Part shown: positions 9,163 to 17,786 of the stretch, in pieces | Layout of the letters: each line of letters starts with the position of its first letter | Position numbering within the stretch: position 1 is the first letter of the stretch | DNA from: CAYVVD01 sp964454975 | Lineage (GTDB): Bacteria; Bacteroidota; Ignavibacteria; Kapaibacteriales; UBA2268 | Assembly (NCBI GenBank): GCA_964454975.1 | Contig: CAYVVD010000012.1 | Coordinates: 34,021 to 98,020 of the forward strand | DNA length: 64,000 nt | Direction of reading: 5' to 3' | The notes under the pieces: model-generated | Told to the model about the DNA's origin: nothing | What the model saw: the letters and a program-made list of their open reading frames with translations, nothing else | The model's database searches: none | Translations under genes and position numbers: made by a program

Positions 9163-10719
9163 ATGCTTAGCATCTGGGAAGTTCCTTATATCGTTATAGA
9201 CGTTGAAACAACAGGCTCCGACCCTGTGTTCAATAAGGTAATGGATATAGCCTGTGTCGTAGTTTACGAAGGTGAGATCATACACAAGTATTCTTCACTT
9301 GTAAATCCGCACCAGGCAATACCTTCATTTATTGAAAACATGACGGGTATAAACTGGAAGATGACCCAGAAAGCTCCGGAAGCTGATGAAGTATTCCCAC
9401 ATGTAAGCGATTTGCTCAGTCTTCCTAATGCAGTGTTCGTTGCACATAATGTGACATTCGACTGGAGGTTTGTCAAGTTCTCACTTAATTCATGCGGGCT
9501 GTCCATACCTGATATACAGCAGTTATGCTCCCTTAAAATCGCCAGGAAGATAATTAATGGCGATACAAAAAAAAACCTGTCTGCTTTGTCAAATTACTTC
9601 GATATAAGAATTCAAAACAGACACAGGGCTTTGGGCGATGCTGAAGCAACAGCAAAAATCCTTATTAAGCTCATTGATATAGTGGTTAATAACCACCATA
9701 TCAATACCCTCGATGAATTTCTAAATCTTCAGCAAAAATCCATTAAGTTTTATAATCCTTCAATTCATGCGAGAAAAAGGCTTAAGGAGAAAATGGATAT
9801 TTTGCCTGAAACACCCGGCGTATTTTATTTGAAAGACAACAACGGCAAAATTATTTATACTAATAATGAAGACAATCTTAAACAAGGCCTTGAAAAGTTG
9901 TTTTCAGGCAGGATGCTTTCCAAAAAAATGTCGGGAATCATAAAGTCTGTTAGCGATTTGGAATGGAAAGTGTATTCAAACCGCCTTGAAGCTGAAATCG
10001 AATGTAATTCTAAATATAACAATGCAACATTATTCAATAATTCAAATTCATCAAGACCGGTAAGTTATTTAAACTTCAATGACAAAACACGAGATTTAAG
10101 CCTGTCACAGACACCGGCAAATGGAATCATAACACCATACGGGCCATTCCCGGGAACTTTTTTCAGTCAAAACCTTGCTAAAGTACTTTCTGATGAATTA
10201 GATATAAACACGGATTTTGACGATTTTCGAAACAGTGAAATTCCATTAATATTAAATGGACATTCATTAAATAATGGGCTGCATTTAACCGATAAAATTA
10301 ATTCGCTGACTTCAGACTATTCAGATGGAATTAAAGAACTGGTCCTGAAAAGAGTCAACTCCTTGCTCGAACATATCTACAGCAACAAGAAGCCTGAATC
10401 GTATTTTCTTGATTTAATTGTTGTTACTCCTGAGAACAATAGGGAAAAGACAGTCGAAGTAATTTTTATTAAGGGAAGCAATTTTGCCGGTAGTGAAATT
10501 ATTGGCAAGAAAGCTCCACTTGATGATTTATTTACATTAGTAGATTCAATTTATACCAACCTCAGGGTTAATAATACGCCGGAATTCCGGAAAACCGAAA
10601 TTATCCTCGATTGGATAGTCAGAAACAGGGAGCACATCTTCCTTGTTATCCCTTCACAATACAACACTGAAGAAACGCACCAACAGCTTAAACAACACAT
10701 CAGATATACTGCTTTTTAA
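9163..10719 (+). CDS. DnaQ-type exonuclease fused to a degenerate GIY-YIG domain
   Basis: 518 residues. Residues 1-175 are a DEDDh 3'-5' exonuclease with VIDVETTGSD, AHNVTFDWRF and HRALGDAEATAKIL, which supply the acidic residues and the histidine. A region near 205-270 begins LPETPGVFYLKDNNGKIIYT, matching the start of UvrC/Cho nuclease domains. The usual YVGKAxNLRxRV is replaced by YTNNEDNLKQGL, so the GIY-YIG arginine appears lost. The family (PolIII-epsilon-like exonuclease with UvrC-type domain) is known in Bacteroidota and Actinobacteria, presumably for DNA repair. The C-terminal 250 residues have no motif I recognise. It stands alone between AT-rich spacers. The exonuclease call is firm; loss of GIY-YIG activity is inference. 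Confidence 0.85.
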   Translation: MLSIWEVPYIVIDVETTGSDPVFNKVMDIACVVVYEGEIIHKYSSLVNPHQAIPSFIENMTGINWKMTQKAPEADEVFPHVSDLLSLPNAVFVAHNVTFDWRFVKFSLNSCGLSIPDIQQLCSLKIARKIINGDTKKNLSALSNYFDIRIQNRHRALGDAEATAKILIKLIDIVVNNHHINTLDEFLNLQQKSIKFYNPSIHARKRLKEKMDILPETPGVFYLKDNNGKIIYTNNEDNLKQGLEKLFSGRMLSKKMSGIIKSVSDLEWKVYSNRLEAEIECNSKYNNATLFNNSNSSRPVSYLNFNDKTRDLSLSQTPANGIITPYGPFPGTFFSQNLAKVLSDELDINTDFDDFRNSEIPLILNGHSLNNGLHLTDKINSLTSDYSDGIKELVLKRVNSLLEHIYSNKKPESYFLDLIVVTPENNREKTVEVIFIKGSNFAGSEIIGKKAPLDDLFTLVDSIYTNLRVNNTPEFRKTEIILDWIVRNREHIFLVIPSQYNTEETHQQLKQHIRYTAF

Positions 10720-10807
10720 ACTGAAATTAAATAAAATAAACAAGAAACAATCGATTTAGCAAATCGTATTTGGATTAAACTGTTTAACTATTTAAGAATC
10801 TTGGAAA

Positions 10808-13093
10808 ATGAAACTAAACTTTATTCCGGCAGCCTTGCTCTTCATTTTAATGCCGGTTTTATTAAAAGCGAACCCTGAACCTCCTCCACCACTTGCTAAT
10901 ACTACAACACTCAGTGGTTTTGTTCGCGACTCAATCAGCAAGGAAACATTAATCGGAGCAACTATTTATATAGCCGATACAAAACTTGGGGCTTACACCA
11001 ACAAGTCCGGCTTTTTCTCCATCTCCGGAATTACTCCGGGTAAACGCAAAGTTGCCATTTCCTCAATTGGCTACAACAAAAAAATCATTGAGCTAGATTT
11101 TAAGGCAAACCAGTCCTTTAGGTATGATTTCGAAATGAATGAATCAGAACTGATGTCTGAGCAGGTCAATATCGAAGCTGAACGCGAAGCAGATAAGCGC
11201 CAGATTACAATTAGCAGAGTTAATATCCCTATTGAGCAGATTAAGGAAATCAGAATTGGCGGGGAAGCTGACGTCTTCCGGTCGCTACAGTATTTACCTG
11301 GCATCCTTACTTCGTCACAAATCTCGAGCGGTTTGTATATACGCGGAGGCTCTCCCGACCAGAACCTGGTATTACTGGATGGTTCGACTGTATATAACCC
11401 AACTCACTTGTTTGGCTTTATTTCGACATTCAACTCAGATGCCATAAAGGATGTTGAACTTATCAAAGGCGGATTTCCGGCGGAGTATGGTGGAAGACTG
11501 TCTTCAGTTTTAAATATTACGCAAAAAGACGGCAACCGTGACCATATTGAGGGAATTGGAGCAATAGGAATGATATCTTCCAAGCTTGCTCTTGAGGGCC
11601 CACTGGGCAATGGTTCATGGTTTATTAGTGGTCGAAGAACGTATTTTGAATTAATCAAAGGCCTGATTGAAGAAGATCCTGTTAATCCTATACCTGATTT
11701 TAATTTTTACGATATTAACGCAAAGATCACCCAGGATTGGGGCGACAACGATAAATTTTACGCCAGTGGATTTTTAAGCAAAGACAACCTCGATTTTGAG
11801 TCATTTGGAACAAATTTTGGCCTTGAAGTTGGCAATTCGCTCGGCTCTCTGCGTTGGACACATATTTTTGGCGACAATCTGTTTTCTAACTTTAATTTCA
11901 GCTACAGCAAATACTTTAATAATTTCAAGGGCGACCAGTCCGGATACGAGTTCCTGATTGAAAACTCGATTACTGATTATGCAATCAAGAATACATATGA
12001 ATGGTTCACATCAGAAGAAATTACGAGCAAGTTTGGGTTTGAAATGTCTTCGTACACCTTTGATTATCTTCAAAACTTTACCGGTGATACTGATTCAACT
12101 TCAGAAGGAGCACAGGGAGCAGAGCTTAACTTTACAATTAAAGATTATAATTACAGTATATTCGCACAAACAAATTACAATTTCATCGAACCCGCTTCCC
12201 TTCAAGCCGGCATAAGGGCTAACTACTGGGAAGAAAGCGATATATTCACACTTGCACCCAGAATTGCCCTGAGGTATGAATTTATGCCCAATATGGCAAT
12301 TAAAGCAGCCTGGGGGATGTACTTCCAAAACCTGAGGCTTGCTACACAACCCGACTTTTCCTTCTTTGATACCTGGCTGCCCACTGATTCCACATTACCG
12401 GAAAGCAGGTCAATTCACTACATCGTAAGCTTTGAAACAATGCCCATAGCAGGGTACGATTTAAATTTTGACGTTTATTACAAAACGCTTAAGAATATCA
12501 ATGAACTAAAAAGAACAGCACTGGAAGGGGAAAATGTTGACGACGTATTTTTCATCGGCGAAGGTGAATCCTACGGCATTGAATTATTCGTTCAGAAAAA
12601 GATTGGAAAATTCACGGGGTGGTTTGGTTACGCACTGGGCTGGATAAATGCCCGGTTCGACAGTGTTAACCAGGGCAGGGAATTCCGTCCTAAATATGAC
12701 AGGCGCCATGATTTCAAGTTTGTCGGACAATATGAGATAAATGAAAACTGGAGTGTTGGAGCTAATTTTACATTTCAGTCCGGCCAGTCTTATACAGGTG
12801 CAACCTCATCTTTCTGGTCCAGGTTGCCTGATATGAATTTTGGCAGAGGCAAGATAATCCCTTCTCAGAGGTATGGTTTGAGGCTGCCCCCCTCCCACCA
12901 GCTAAATGTTAATGCTTCATACTATTTCAAAACATTTGGCCTGGATTCAAGGGTTATACTTGATATTTACAACGTTTACAACAGACGTGATATCTGGTTT
13001 AGATTCTACGATACCAGTACAGAAGAAATAAAGGTTGAAGACATAAGGCTTTTACCAATAATTCCAACATTTACTTATGAAATAAAATTTTAG
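10808..13093 (+). CDS. TonB-dependent outer-membrane receptor
   Basis: 761 residues. A signal peptide (residues 1-21) is followed by a carboxypeptidase-regulatory-like domain (LSGFVRDSISKETLIGATIY, about 35-115). Then comes a plug domain with SGLYIRGGSPDQNLVLLDG and VELIKGGFPAEYGGRLSSVLN, and a beta-barrel rich in aromatic/polar alternation ending with Phe. It imports a ligand across the outer membrane using TonB energy. The substrate is unknown. A DUF4249-like lipoprotein starts eight bases downstream, a pairing often seen in Bacteroidota, so the two probably form one uptake unit. No SusD-type partner is present. Confidence 0.92.
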   Translation: MKLNFIPAALLFILMPVLLKANPEPPPPLANTTTLSGFVRDSISKETLIGATIYIADTKLGAYTNKSGFFSISGITPGKRKVAISSIGYNKKIIELDFKANQSFRYDFEMNESELMSEQVNIEAEREADKRQITISRVNIPIEQIKEIRIGGEADVFRSLQYLPGILTSSQISSGLYIRGGSPDQNLVLLDGSTVYNPTHLFGFISTFNSDAIKDVELIKGGFPAEYGGRLSSVLNITQKDGNRDHIEGIGAIGMISSKLALEGPLGNGSWFISGRRTYFELIKGLIEEDPVNPIPDFNFYDINAKITQDWGDNDKFYASGFLSKDNLDFESFGTNFGLEVGNSLGSLRWTHIFGDNLFSNFNFSYSKYFNNFKGDQSGYEFLIENSITDYAIKNTYEWFTSEEITSKFGFEMSSYTFDYLQNFTGDTDSTSEGAQGAELNFTIKDYNYSIFAQTNYNFIEPASLQAGIRANYWEESDIFTLAPRIALRYEFMPNMAIKAAWGMYFQNLRLATQPDFSFFDTWLPTDSTLPESRSIHYIVSFETMPIAGYDLNFDVYYKTLKNINELKRTALEGENVDDVFFIGEGESYGIELFVQKKIGKFTGWFGYALGWINARFDSVNQGREFRPKYDRRHDFKFVGQYEINENWSVGANFTFQSGQSYTGATSSFWSRLPDMNFGRGKIIPSQRYGLRLPPSHQLNVNASYYFKTFGLDSRVILDIYNVYNRRDIWFRFYDTSTEEIKVEDIRLLPIIPTFTYEIKF

Positions 13094-13101
13094 GTAGTAA
13101 A

Positions 13102-13956
13102 ATGAGTAAAATTAAATATTTGTCAATCGCATTATTATTGCTATTTCTTGCCCAGGCATGTGAAGACCCCGTCCCAACAGATTACATCCCGAGGAATATA
13201 GTTCAGGGAATATTGATAGTTGACGACCCGATTACTAACATAATTGTTATGAAATCCCAGTCAATACAAGACTCGTTCGATTTTAACAACAGTCTTATTA
13301 GGGATGCTGAAGTCATTATCAGGGGCGACAACAGCGAGTTCATACTGGTTAGCGAGCAATCCGGCTCAAAGGGTTATTACCTTGAAGATACAACATACAA
13401 AGTAAAACCCAATACAACATACAAGCTTGAAATAATATTGAACGATGGTACAGTAATAACTGGAAAGACTACAACTCCGGAACGGTTTGATTGGAGATTA
13501 AAGACACCACATCCGATACAATTCCCATTAGATACAATTAAACTACCCGCAACCGATTCTATTGCCTGGACAGTTTCGCCGGGTACGGAATTTTACCTGA
13601 TAGATGTTCGCTGCCTGGATACACTCAATTATGGGCAATACCTTGACCCCAAAACCGAAGAATTGAACAGGAGAATATATAAACCATGGAGGGACGATGA
13701 CAATTACTTTGAGCATTCTGAATGGGCGCTTATTCCGAATACTAAAACTTCTGTTGTATGGAATATATTTAAATGGTATGGTCGGCACCATGTGAATGTT
13801 TATGCACCTGATTATAATTTTCTTGAATGGTGGCTACAGCATTTTGCATCGAGAGAACAAAATGACCTGTTAAACAGTATTGAAAATGGAATTGGAGTTT
13901 TTGGTTCTGCTGCAATAATCAGGGACACAACTTTCCTGCTAAAGAACCAGCCGTAG
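13102..13956 (+). CDS. DUF4249-like lipoprotein
   Basis: 284 residues with a lipoprotein signal ending LLFLAQAC, so Cys20 is the likely lipidated residue. The opening CEDPVPTDYIPRNIVQGIL followed by a beta-rich body (GYYLEDTTYKVKPNTTYKL) matches the general look of DUF4249 proteins encoded beside TonB receptors. Its role is unknown; a surface or periplasmic partner of the receptor is inferred from the eight-base spacing. A strong hairpin with a T-run follows its stop codon and should end the two-gene transcript. Confidence 0.75.
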   Translation: MSKIKYLSIALLLLFLAQACEDPVPTDYIPRNIVQGILIVDDPITNIIVMKSQSIQDSFDFNNSLIRDAEVIIRGDNSEFILVSEQSGSKGYYLEDTTYKVKPNTTYKLEIILNDGTVITGKTTTPERFDWRLKTPHPIQFPLDTIKLPATDSIAWTVSPGTEFYLIDVRCLDTLNYGQYLDPKTEELNRRIYKPWRDDDNYFEHSEWALIPNTKTSVVWNIFKWYGRHHVNVYAPDYNFLEWWLQHFASREQNDLLNSIENGIGVFGSAAIIRDTTFLLKNQP

Positions 13957-13977
13957 ATAATATATTGAACATTAGTC

Positions 13978-14017
13978 AAGTGTTATACTGACCTTAGGCT
14001 AAGTATGACACTTTTTT
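13978..14017 (+). terminator. Intrinsic terminator after receptor/lipoprotein pair
   Basis: A twelve-pair stem (AAGTGTTATACT with AGTATGACACTT, one G-T wobble) with a twelve-base loop is followed by at least six T. Confidence 0.8.
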
Positions 14018-14076
14018 ATTCCATTAATCACTCCAATTTTTTAATTTCCTTGTTTTTCTAAGTACCGGAACCGAAA

Positions 14077-15135
14077 ATGAGATTTGACAGAGAGAATATA
14101 AAGAGTGTTGACCACTCGAATATGTATGAAGTATTGAAATATTTTCCAAAGCAGGTTGAAGAAGCAAATGAAATTGGCAATTCTATTATAATAAATGAAA
14201 AAACACCTGAAGAGATATTGATTCTAGGCATGGGTGGTTCGGCCATAGGAGGCGACATGGTTCGTTCTTATACATCCCAACTGAAAGAATCGTCAAAACT
14301 GAAAATATTCATCAACAGGGATTATAGTATCCCCGAATGGGTTGGCCAGAATACATTAGTTATCGGGAGTTCATACTCCGGCGGAACAGAAGAGACGCTA
14401 ACAAGTTTTGAGAAAGCTGCAACACGGACTAAGCGATTATTTGCCATAACAACCGGAGGTAAACTTGAATCTCTGGCCAATGAGAAGGACGCACCTGTTA
14501 TTAATATTCCTTCAGGTTTGATGCCAAGGTGCGCTCTTGGGTATTCCTTTTTCACAATTCTTGGCTTAGTGAGCAACTTTTATTCTGAAAATGATAAACA
14601 AGCAACAAAGGACTCAATTAGAAATACAATAGTAGAATTAAAATCAAAAGCTTCGGAATACTCCAATCTTAATGGCAACTTAGCCATTGATTTTGCATCT
14701 AAATTGGTAAACAAAATACCATTAATATACAGCGCTTCATCTTTAGACACAGTAAACTTACGTTGGCGCTGCCAGGTGCATGAAAATGCCAAAGCTCCTT
14801 CCTTTGGGAACATACTGCCTGAGATGAATCACAATGAAATAAACGGCCTGGACTATCCCGGCTATCTCAAAGAAAAACTCGCTTTCCTGATTCTTGATGA
14901 CACCGGTAATCATCCGAAAATCAAAGCACGAATTGAAGCTATACACCGTATATTCAATGAAAAGGGCTTTGAATCGTTTATAATAGCAGGGAATGGCACA
15001 GACTTTTTAACGAGGATGTTTAGCCTGGTTTCCCTGGGAGACTGGGTTTCATATTACCTTGCAATATTATATGGTACCGACCCTACACCCATCCCTGTAA
15101 TATCGAGGCTAAAGGATTTACTCTCAAAAAGTTAA
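14077..15135 (+). CDS. Bifunctional phosphoglucose/phosphomannose isomerase
   Basis: 352 residues, the usual length of the PGI/PMI family (first described in archaea and also found in FCB bacteria), which interconverts glucose-6-P or mannose-6-P with fructose-6-P. Two SIS sugar-phosphate-binding halves are visible. The first contains ILGMGGSAIGGDM and GSSYSGGTEETL; the second ends with the active-site region NILPEMNHNEINGL. A terminator lies upstream and AT-rich sequence follows, so the gene is probably monocistronic. It likely feeds glycolysis and nucleotide-sugar synthesis in the cytoplasm. Confidence 0.88.
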   Translation: MRFDRENIKSVDHSNMYEVLKYFPKQVEEANEIGNSIIINEKTPEEILILGMGGSAIGGDMVRSYTSQLKESSKLKIFINRDYSIPEWVGQNTLVIGSSYSGGTEETLTSFEKAATRTKRLFAITTGGKLESLANEKDAPVINIPSGLMPRCALGYSFFTILGLVSNFYSENDKQATKDSIRNTIVELKSKASEYSNLNGNLAIDFASKLVNKIPLIYSASSLDTVNLRWRCQVHENAKAPSFGNILPEMNHNEINGLDYPGYLKEKLAFLILDDTGNHPKIKARIEAIHRIFNEKGFESFIIAGNGTDFLTRMFSLVSLGDWVSYYLAILYGTDPTPIPVISRLKDLLSKS

Positions 15136-15222
15136 GCCTACAGAAATTTTGGAAATTATACCAGGTTTCCTTAATTTTGTAGTCCCTGATATCACGTTCT
15201 TTATAAATAATTGAGAGAGAAC

Positions 15223-15624
15223 ATGGCCGGAAGAAAAAGATCCAGAAGAGCAAAATACATAACATTGTATTCTCCTTTTCTGATGAAAGAGACAAAGCAC
15301 GAACTCATTGGCGAACCAATTGAAACAGACAACGGCAAGCAACAATGGGCGAGATGCACTAGAAGCAGGCATTCTCAACTGATAAATCTCGATGCTATTG
15401 AGGCTGAAGCCGACAGGTCAAAAGCGGTAATTCACATTTCTCGTGAAGATGCACGCAAATACAGCCCAAAAGACAAGTACACAATCGGCGATATTATATT
15501 CCACAAAGTTTGGGATGATGTTGGCATAGTACGTGCTAAAGAGGTTACAAGTAACGGGGGTAATTCCATAATCGTTCAGTTCGAAAAGAACAACGAAAAG
15601 AGATTGATTGAAGATTTAATATAA
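15223..15624 (+). CDS. Conserved small protein upstream of rpsU
   Basis: About 133 residues. I choose ATG 15223, preceded by GAGAGAG, over an in-frame TTG at 15211. The N-terminus is very basic (AGRKRSRRAKYITLYSPF) and is followed by a Trp/Arg/His-rich stretch (WARCTRSRHSQL). The last 45 residues (YTIGDIIFHKVWDDVGIVRA, then IIVQFEKNNEKRLIEDLI) resemble the small beta-barrel found at UvrD helicase C-termini and in CarD-type proteins, a nucleic-acid or RNA-polymerase contact module; this is judged by eye. It lies 23 bases upstream of rpsU and is probably co-transcribed. Function unknown; a transcription or translation role is inference. Confidence 0.7.
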   Translation: MAGRKRSRRAKYITLYSPFLMKETKHELIGEPIETDNGKQQWARCTRSRHSQLINLDAIEAEADRSKAVIHISREDARKYSPKDKYTIGDIIFHKVWDDVGIVRAKEVTSNGGNSIIVQFEKNNEKRLIEDLI

Positions 15625-15647
15625 TAATATTTTATGGAGGGATTTTA

Positions 15648-15842
15648 GTGATAGGTGTAACGCTACAAGCTAACGAAAACATTGACCGCGCATTAAGACG
15701 TTTTAAAAAGAAATACGAGCGCAGTGGTGTTTTACGTGAATACAAAAAAAGGACAGCATACATGAAACCGTCTGTTGAAAAAAGGCTCGCAAGGATGAAA
15801 GCTGCACGCAGGCAACACAAATCGATTATGGAACAGGATTAA
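15648..15842 (+). CDS. rpsU: 30S ribosomal protein bS21
   Basis: 64 residues of a small basic protein with the typical bS21 pattern (NIDRALRRFKKKYERSGVL, EYKKR, KPSVEKRLARMKAARRQ). It binds the 30S platform near the 3' end of 16S rRNA and affects initiation. The start is GTG, with GGAGGG about eight bases upstream; no ATG fits. A strong terminator follows 20 bases after the stop, ending the two-gene unit with the preceding small protein. Confidence 0.93.
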   Translation: MIGVTLQANENIDRALRRFKKKYERSGVLREYKKRTAYMKPSVEKRLARMKAARRQHKSIMEQD

Positions 15843-15860
15843 ACCCTTAAGACGTTTTGA

Positions 15861-15893
15861 AAAAGCCCCGTTAAATAACGGGGCTTTTTTTTA
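15861..15893 (+). terminator. Intrinsic terminator after rpsU
   Basis: A GC-rich stem (AAAGCCCCGTT with AACGGGGCTTT) with a short AAAT loop is followed by a run of eight T. The A-run on the other side could make it work in both directions. Confidence 0.92.
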
Positions 15894-15948
15894 TGCATTT
15901 CAACGTTTTTTATTATTTTACATCTTTATCTTTTAAACCCCTTTCAAA

Positions 15949-17121
15949 ATGGACAGAAGAAGTTTCCTCGCTTTCTCAACCTTAGCCCCTGCATTTTTAA
16001 TTAATGCCTGCAAAGATGCGGCAGAAATTAAAACACCGGGCGATGGAGTCAAAGGATTTCCGATAATCGATGTTTCAGGAAATTATTATGATATCGGATA
16101 CCAAATAGCATCTAATTTTAAAGAAAACATCCTGGCTGTACTCGAGCAACAAAAGGAATGGGCTGATAACCTGAAAGCAATTATTGCTACCGGAGAAGGC
16201 AGGCTGTATTCAAACAAACTTCTTGAAGCAACTAAAGCCCGCTTCCCCGAATATGTTGAAGAAATTCGCGGAATGGCCGAGGGATGTGGCCTCGAGTTCG
16301 ATTTTATGTGGGCTATGAGTATAAAATCTGAGTTAAAAGTATTTGAAATGGAGAATCCGGGTTGCTCCACTGTTTACTACAAAGACAATGAAAGGAACTG
16401 GCTGTTCCATAATGAAGACGGCGACATGGCTTATGGTGGACAGATGTTTCTTGCCAGGGTTGCCCCTCCTACGGGTGTAAATTTCATCACTCTCGTTTAC
16501 CCCGGCTTGATAATGGGTGTTGGTCCATCTTTCAATGAAGCAGGGATTGTTCAAACCACAAATTATATAGGTACAACAAAGTCATTTCCGGGGATCCCCC
16601 GTTATTTTATTGGAAGAGCTATACTTGAGTCAGAAAACCTTTTTGAGGCAATTCAATTAGCAACCACAAAATCCAGGGCGTTCCCATGGCATCACAACCT
16701 TGCTTCAATGAAAGAGAAAAAATACGTTTCAGTCGAAACATTGCCAAATGGAAAAGTGGGGATTCAAGTGCCTGATAAAATGCCTTATATTCACACAAAT
16801 CATCTTATAATTGGCAATACTTCCGATTACGAATTTGAGGATGTGCAATACAAACAGGTGTCATCGGTAAGCAGGTATATGGCATTGTTGAAGGAAGGAA
16901 TGACTCAAGATAAATCAATCATCAATCCAAACACAGTGTTAAAGGCGCTTAGCTCAAGGGAAAATGCACCGTATTCACCTTGCAGGATTCCCGAAGGGAA
17001 CGTTAGAGGTATGACACTGGGAACCGCATGGTTTGACATTGAAAATCAGAAGGCCAGGTATTATGCAGGAACACCCGATAATTCTGTTCAAAATGATATT
17101 TTTGACGAATACAGCTTTTAG
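15949..17121 (+). CDS. C45-type Ntn hydrolase/acyltransferase, Tat lipoprotein-like
   Basis: 390 residues. The N-terminus DRRSFLAF followed by a hydrophobic stretch ending LINAC fits a twin-arginine signal with a lipobox (Cys21). The body matches C45 peptidase/acyl-CoA:6-APA acyltransferase-like proteins: ISVxG-type opening (IDVSGNYYDIGYQI), EEIRGMAEGCGL, and the self-processing nucleophile in NPGCSTVYY (Cys139), then NWLFHNEDGD. Known members cleave or transfer acyl groups on amides, and the real substrates of most bacterial members are unknown. Precursor cleavage before Cys139 is expected. It precedes a TetR regulator and a lipoprotein gene on the same strand, possibly a small regulon. Confidence 0.8.
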   Translation: MDRRSFLAFSTLAPAFLINACKDAAEIKTPGDGVKGFPIIDVSGNYYDIGYQIASNFKENILAVLEQQKEWADNLKAIIATGEGRLYSNKLLEATKARFPEYVEEIRGMAEGCGLEFDFMWAMSIKSELKVFEMENPGCSTVYYKDNERNWLFHNEDGDMAYGGQMFLARVAPPTGVNFITLVYPGLIMGVGPSFNEAGIVQTTNYIGTTKSFPGIPRYFIGRAILESENLFEAIQLATTKSRAFPWHHNLASMKEKKYVSVETLPNGKVGIQVPDKMPYIHTNHLIIGNTSDYEFEDVQYKQVSSVSRYMALLKEGMTQDKSIINPNTVLKALSSRENAPYSPCRIPEGNVRGMTLGTAWFDIENQKARYYAGTPDNSVQNDIFDEYSF

Positions 17122-17173
17122 GCTTTGATTTTGTTGAGATTATTTACATTGTTTACTTATTTTAGATTATAAT

Positions 17174-17776
17174 ATGGGAACTTCAGAGAGAAGAGAAAGA
17201 GAAAAGTCCGAACTCAGGGATAAAATCCTTAAAGCTGCCTCTGACATTTTATTCAATCAGGGTTTTGACAGCCTTTCAATAAGGAATATTGCCAGTGAGA
17301 TTGAATATTCGCCGAGAACTATTTACCTTTATTACGAAGATAAAAATCATCTCCTTGAGGAAGTAATCGATGAGGGATTTAATCACACTGTAAGGTCAAT
17401 AAACAGAATACCGAAAGACAAGCGTGATACCGGAAAAGAGTATCTTGCTTTGATTGCTGAGTCTTACGTCAAATCTGCTATCAATAATATGTCACATTTC
17501 CGCGCATATCTGCATTTAATAAATTCAGGAAACTATTTCAAACCCGGTCCGAACCAGAGATTTATTAATCAAAAAATAGCTGATTCGATAGGTTTAATAA
17601 GGGCTGACTTTAAAAAGTCTCCGGCAAGCCTTATAAATATGGCTTTAGTTATTATTTCTTCTTTGCGTGGCTTGGTAACAGGATTAATGATGCTCGATGG
17701 CATAGACCAGAAACGTGCTATTGAACAAACACGAATATTCTCGAATATTATAATAAACGGTTTGGAAATATACTGA
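17174..17776 (+). CDS. TetR/AcrR-family regulator
   Basis: 200 residues. The N-terminal helix-turn-helix is clear (FNQGFDSLSIRNIASEIEYS, then RTIYLYYEDKNHLLEEV), with a helical ligand-binding domain after it. Such proteins usually repress nearby genes until a small molecule binds. It lies 52 bases after the C45-type hydrolase gene and 10 bases before a lipoprotein gene; either could be a target, as could its own promoter. The ligand cannot be inferred. Confidence 0.88.
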   Translation: MGTSERREREKSELRDKILKAASDILFNQGFDSLSIRNIASEIEYSPRTIYLYYEDKNHLLEEVIDEGFNHTVRSINRIPKDKRDTGKEYLALIAESYVKSAINNMSHFRAYLHLINSGNYFKPGPNQRFINQKIADSIGLIRADFKKSPASLINMALVIISSLRGLVTGLMMLDGIDQKRAIEQTRIFSNIIINGLEIY

Positions 17777-17786
17777 CACAGTTAGC

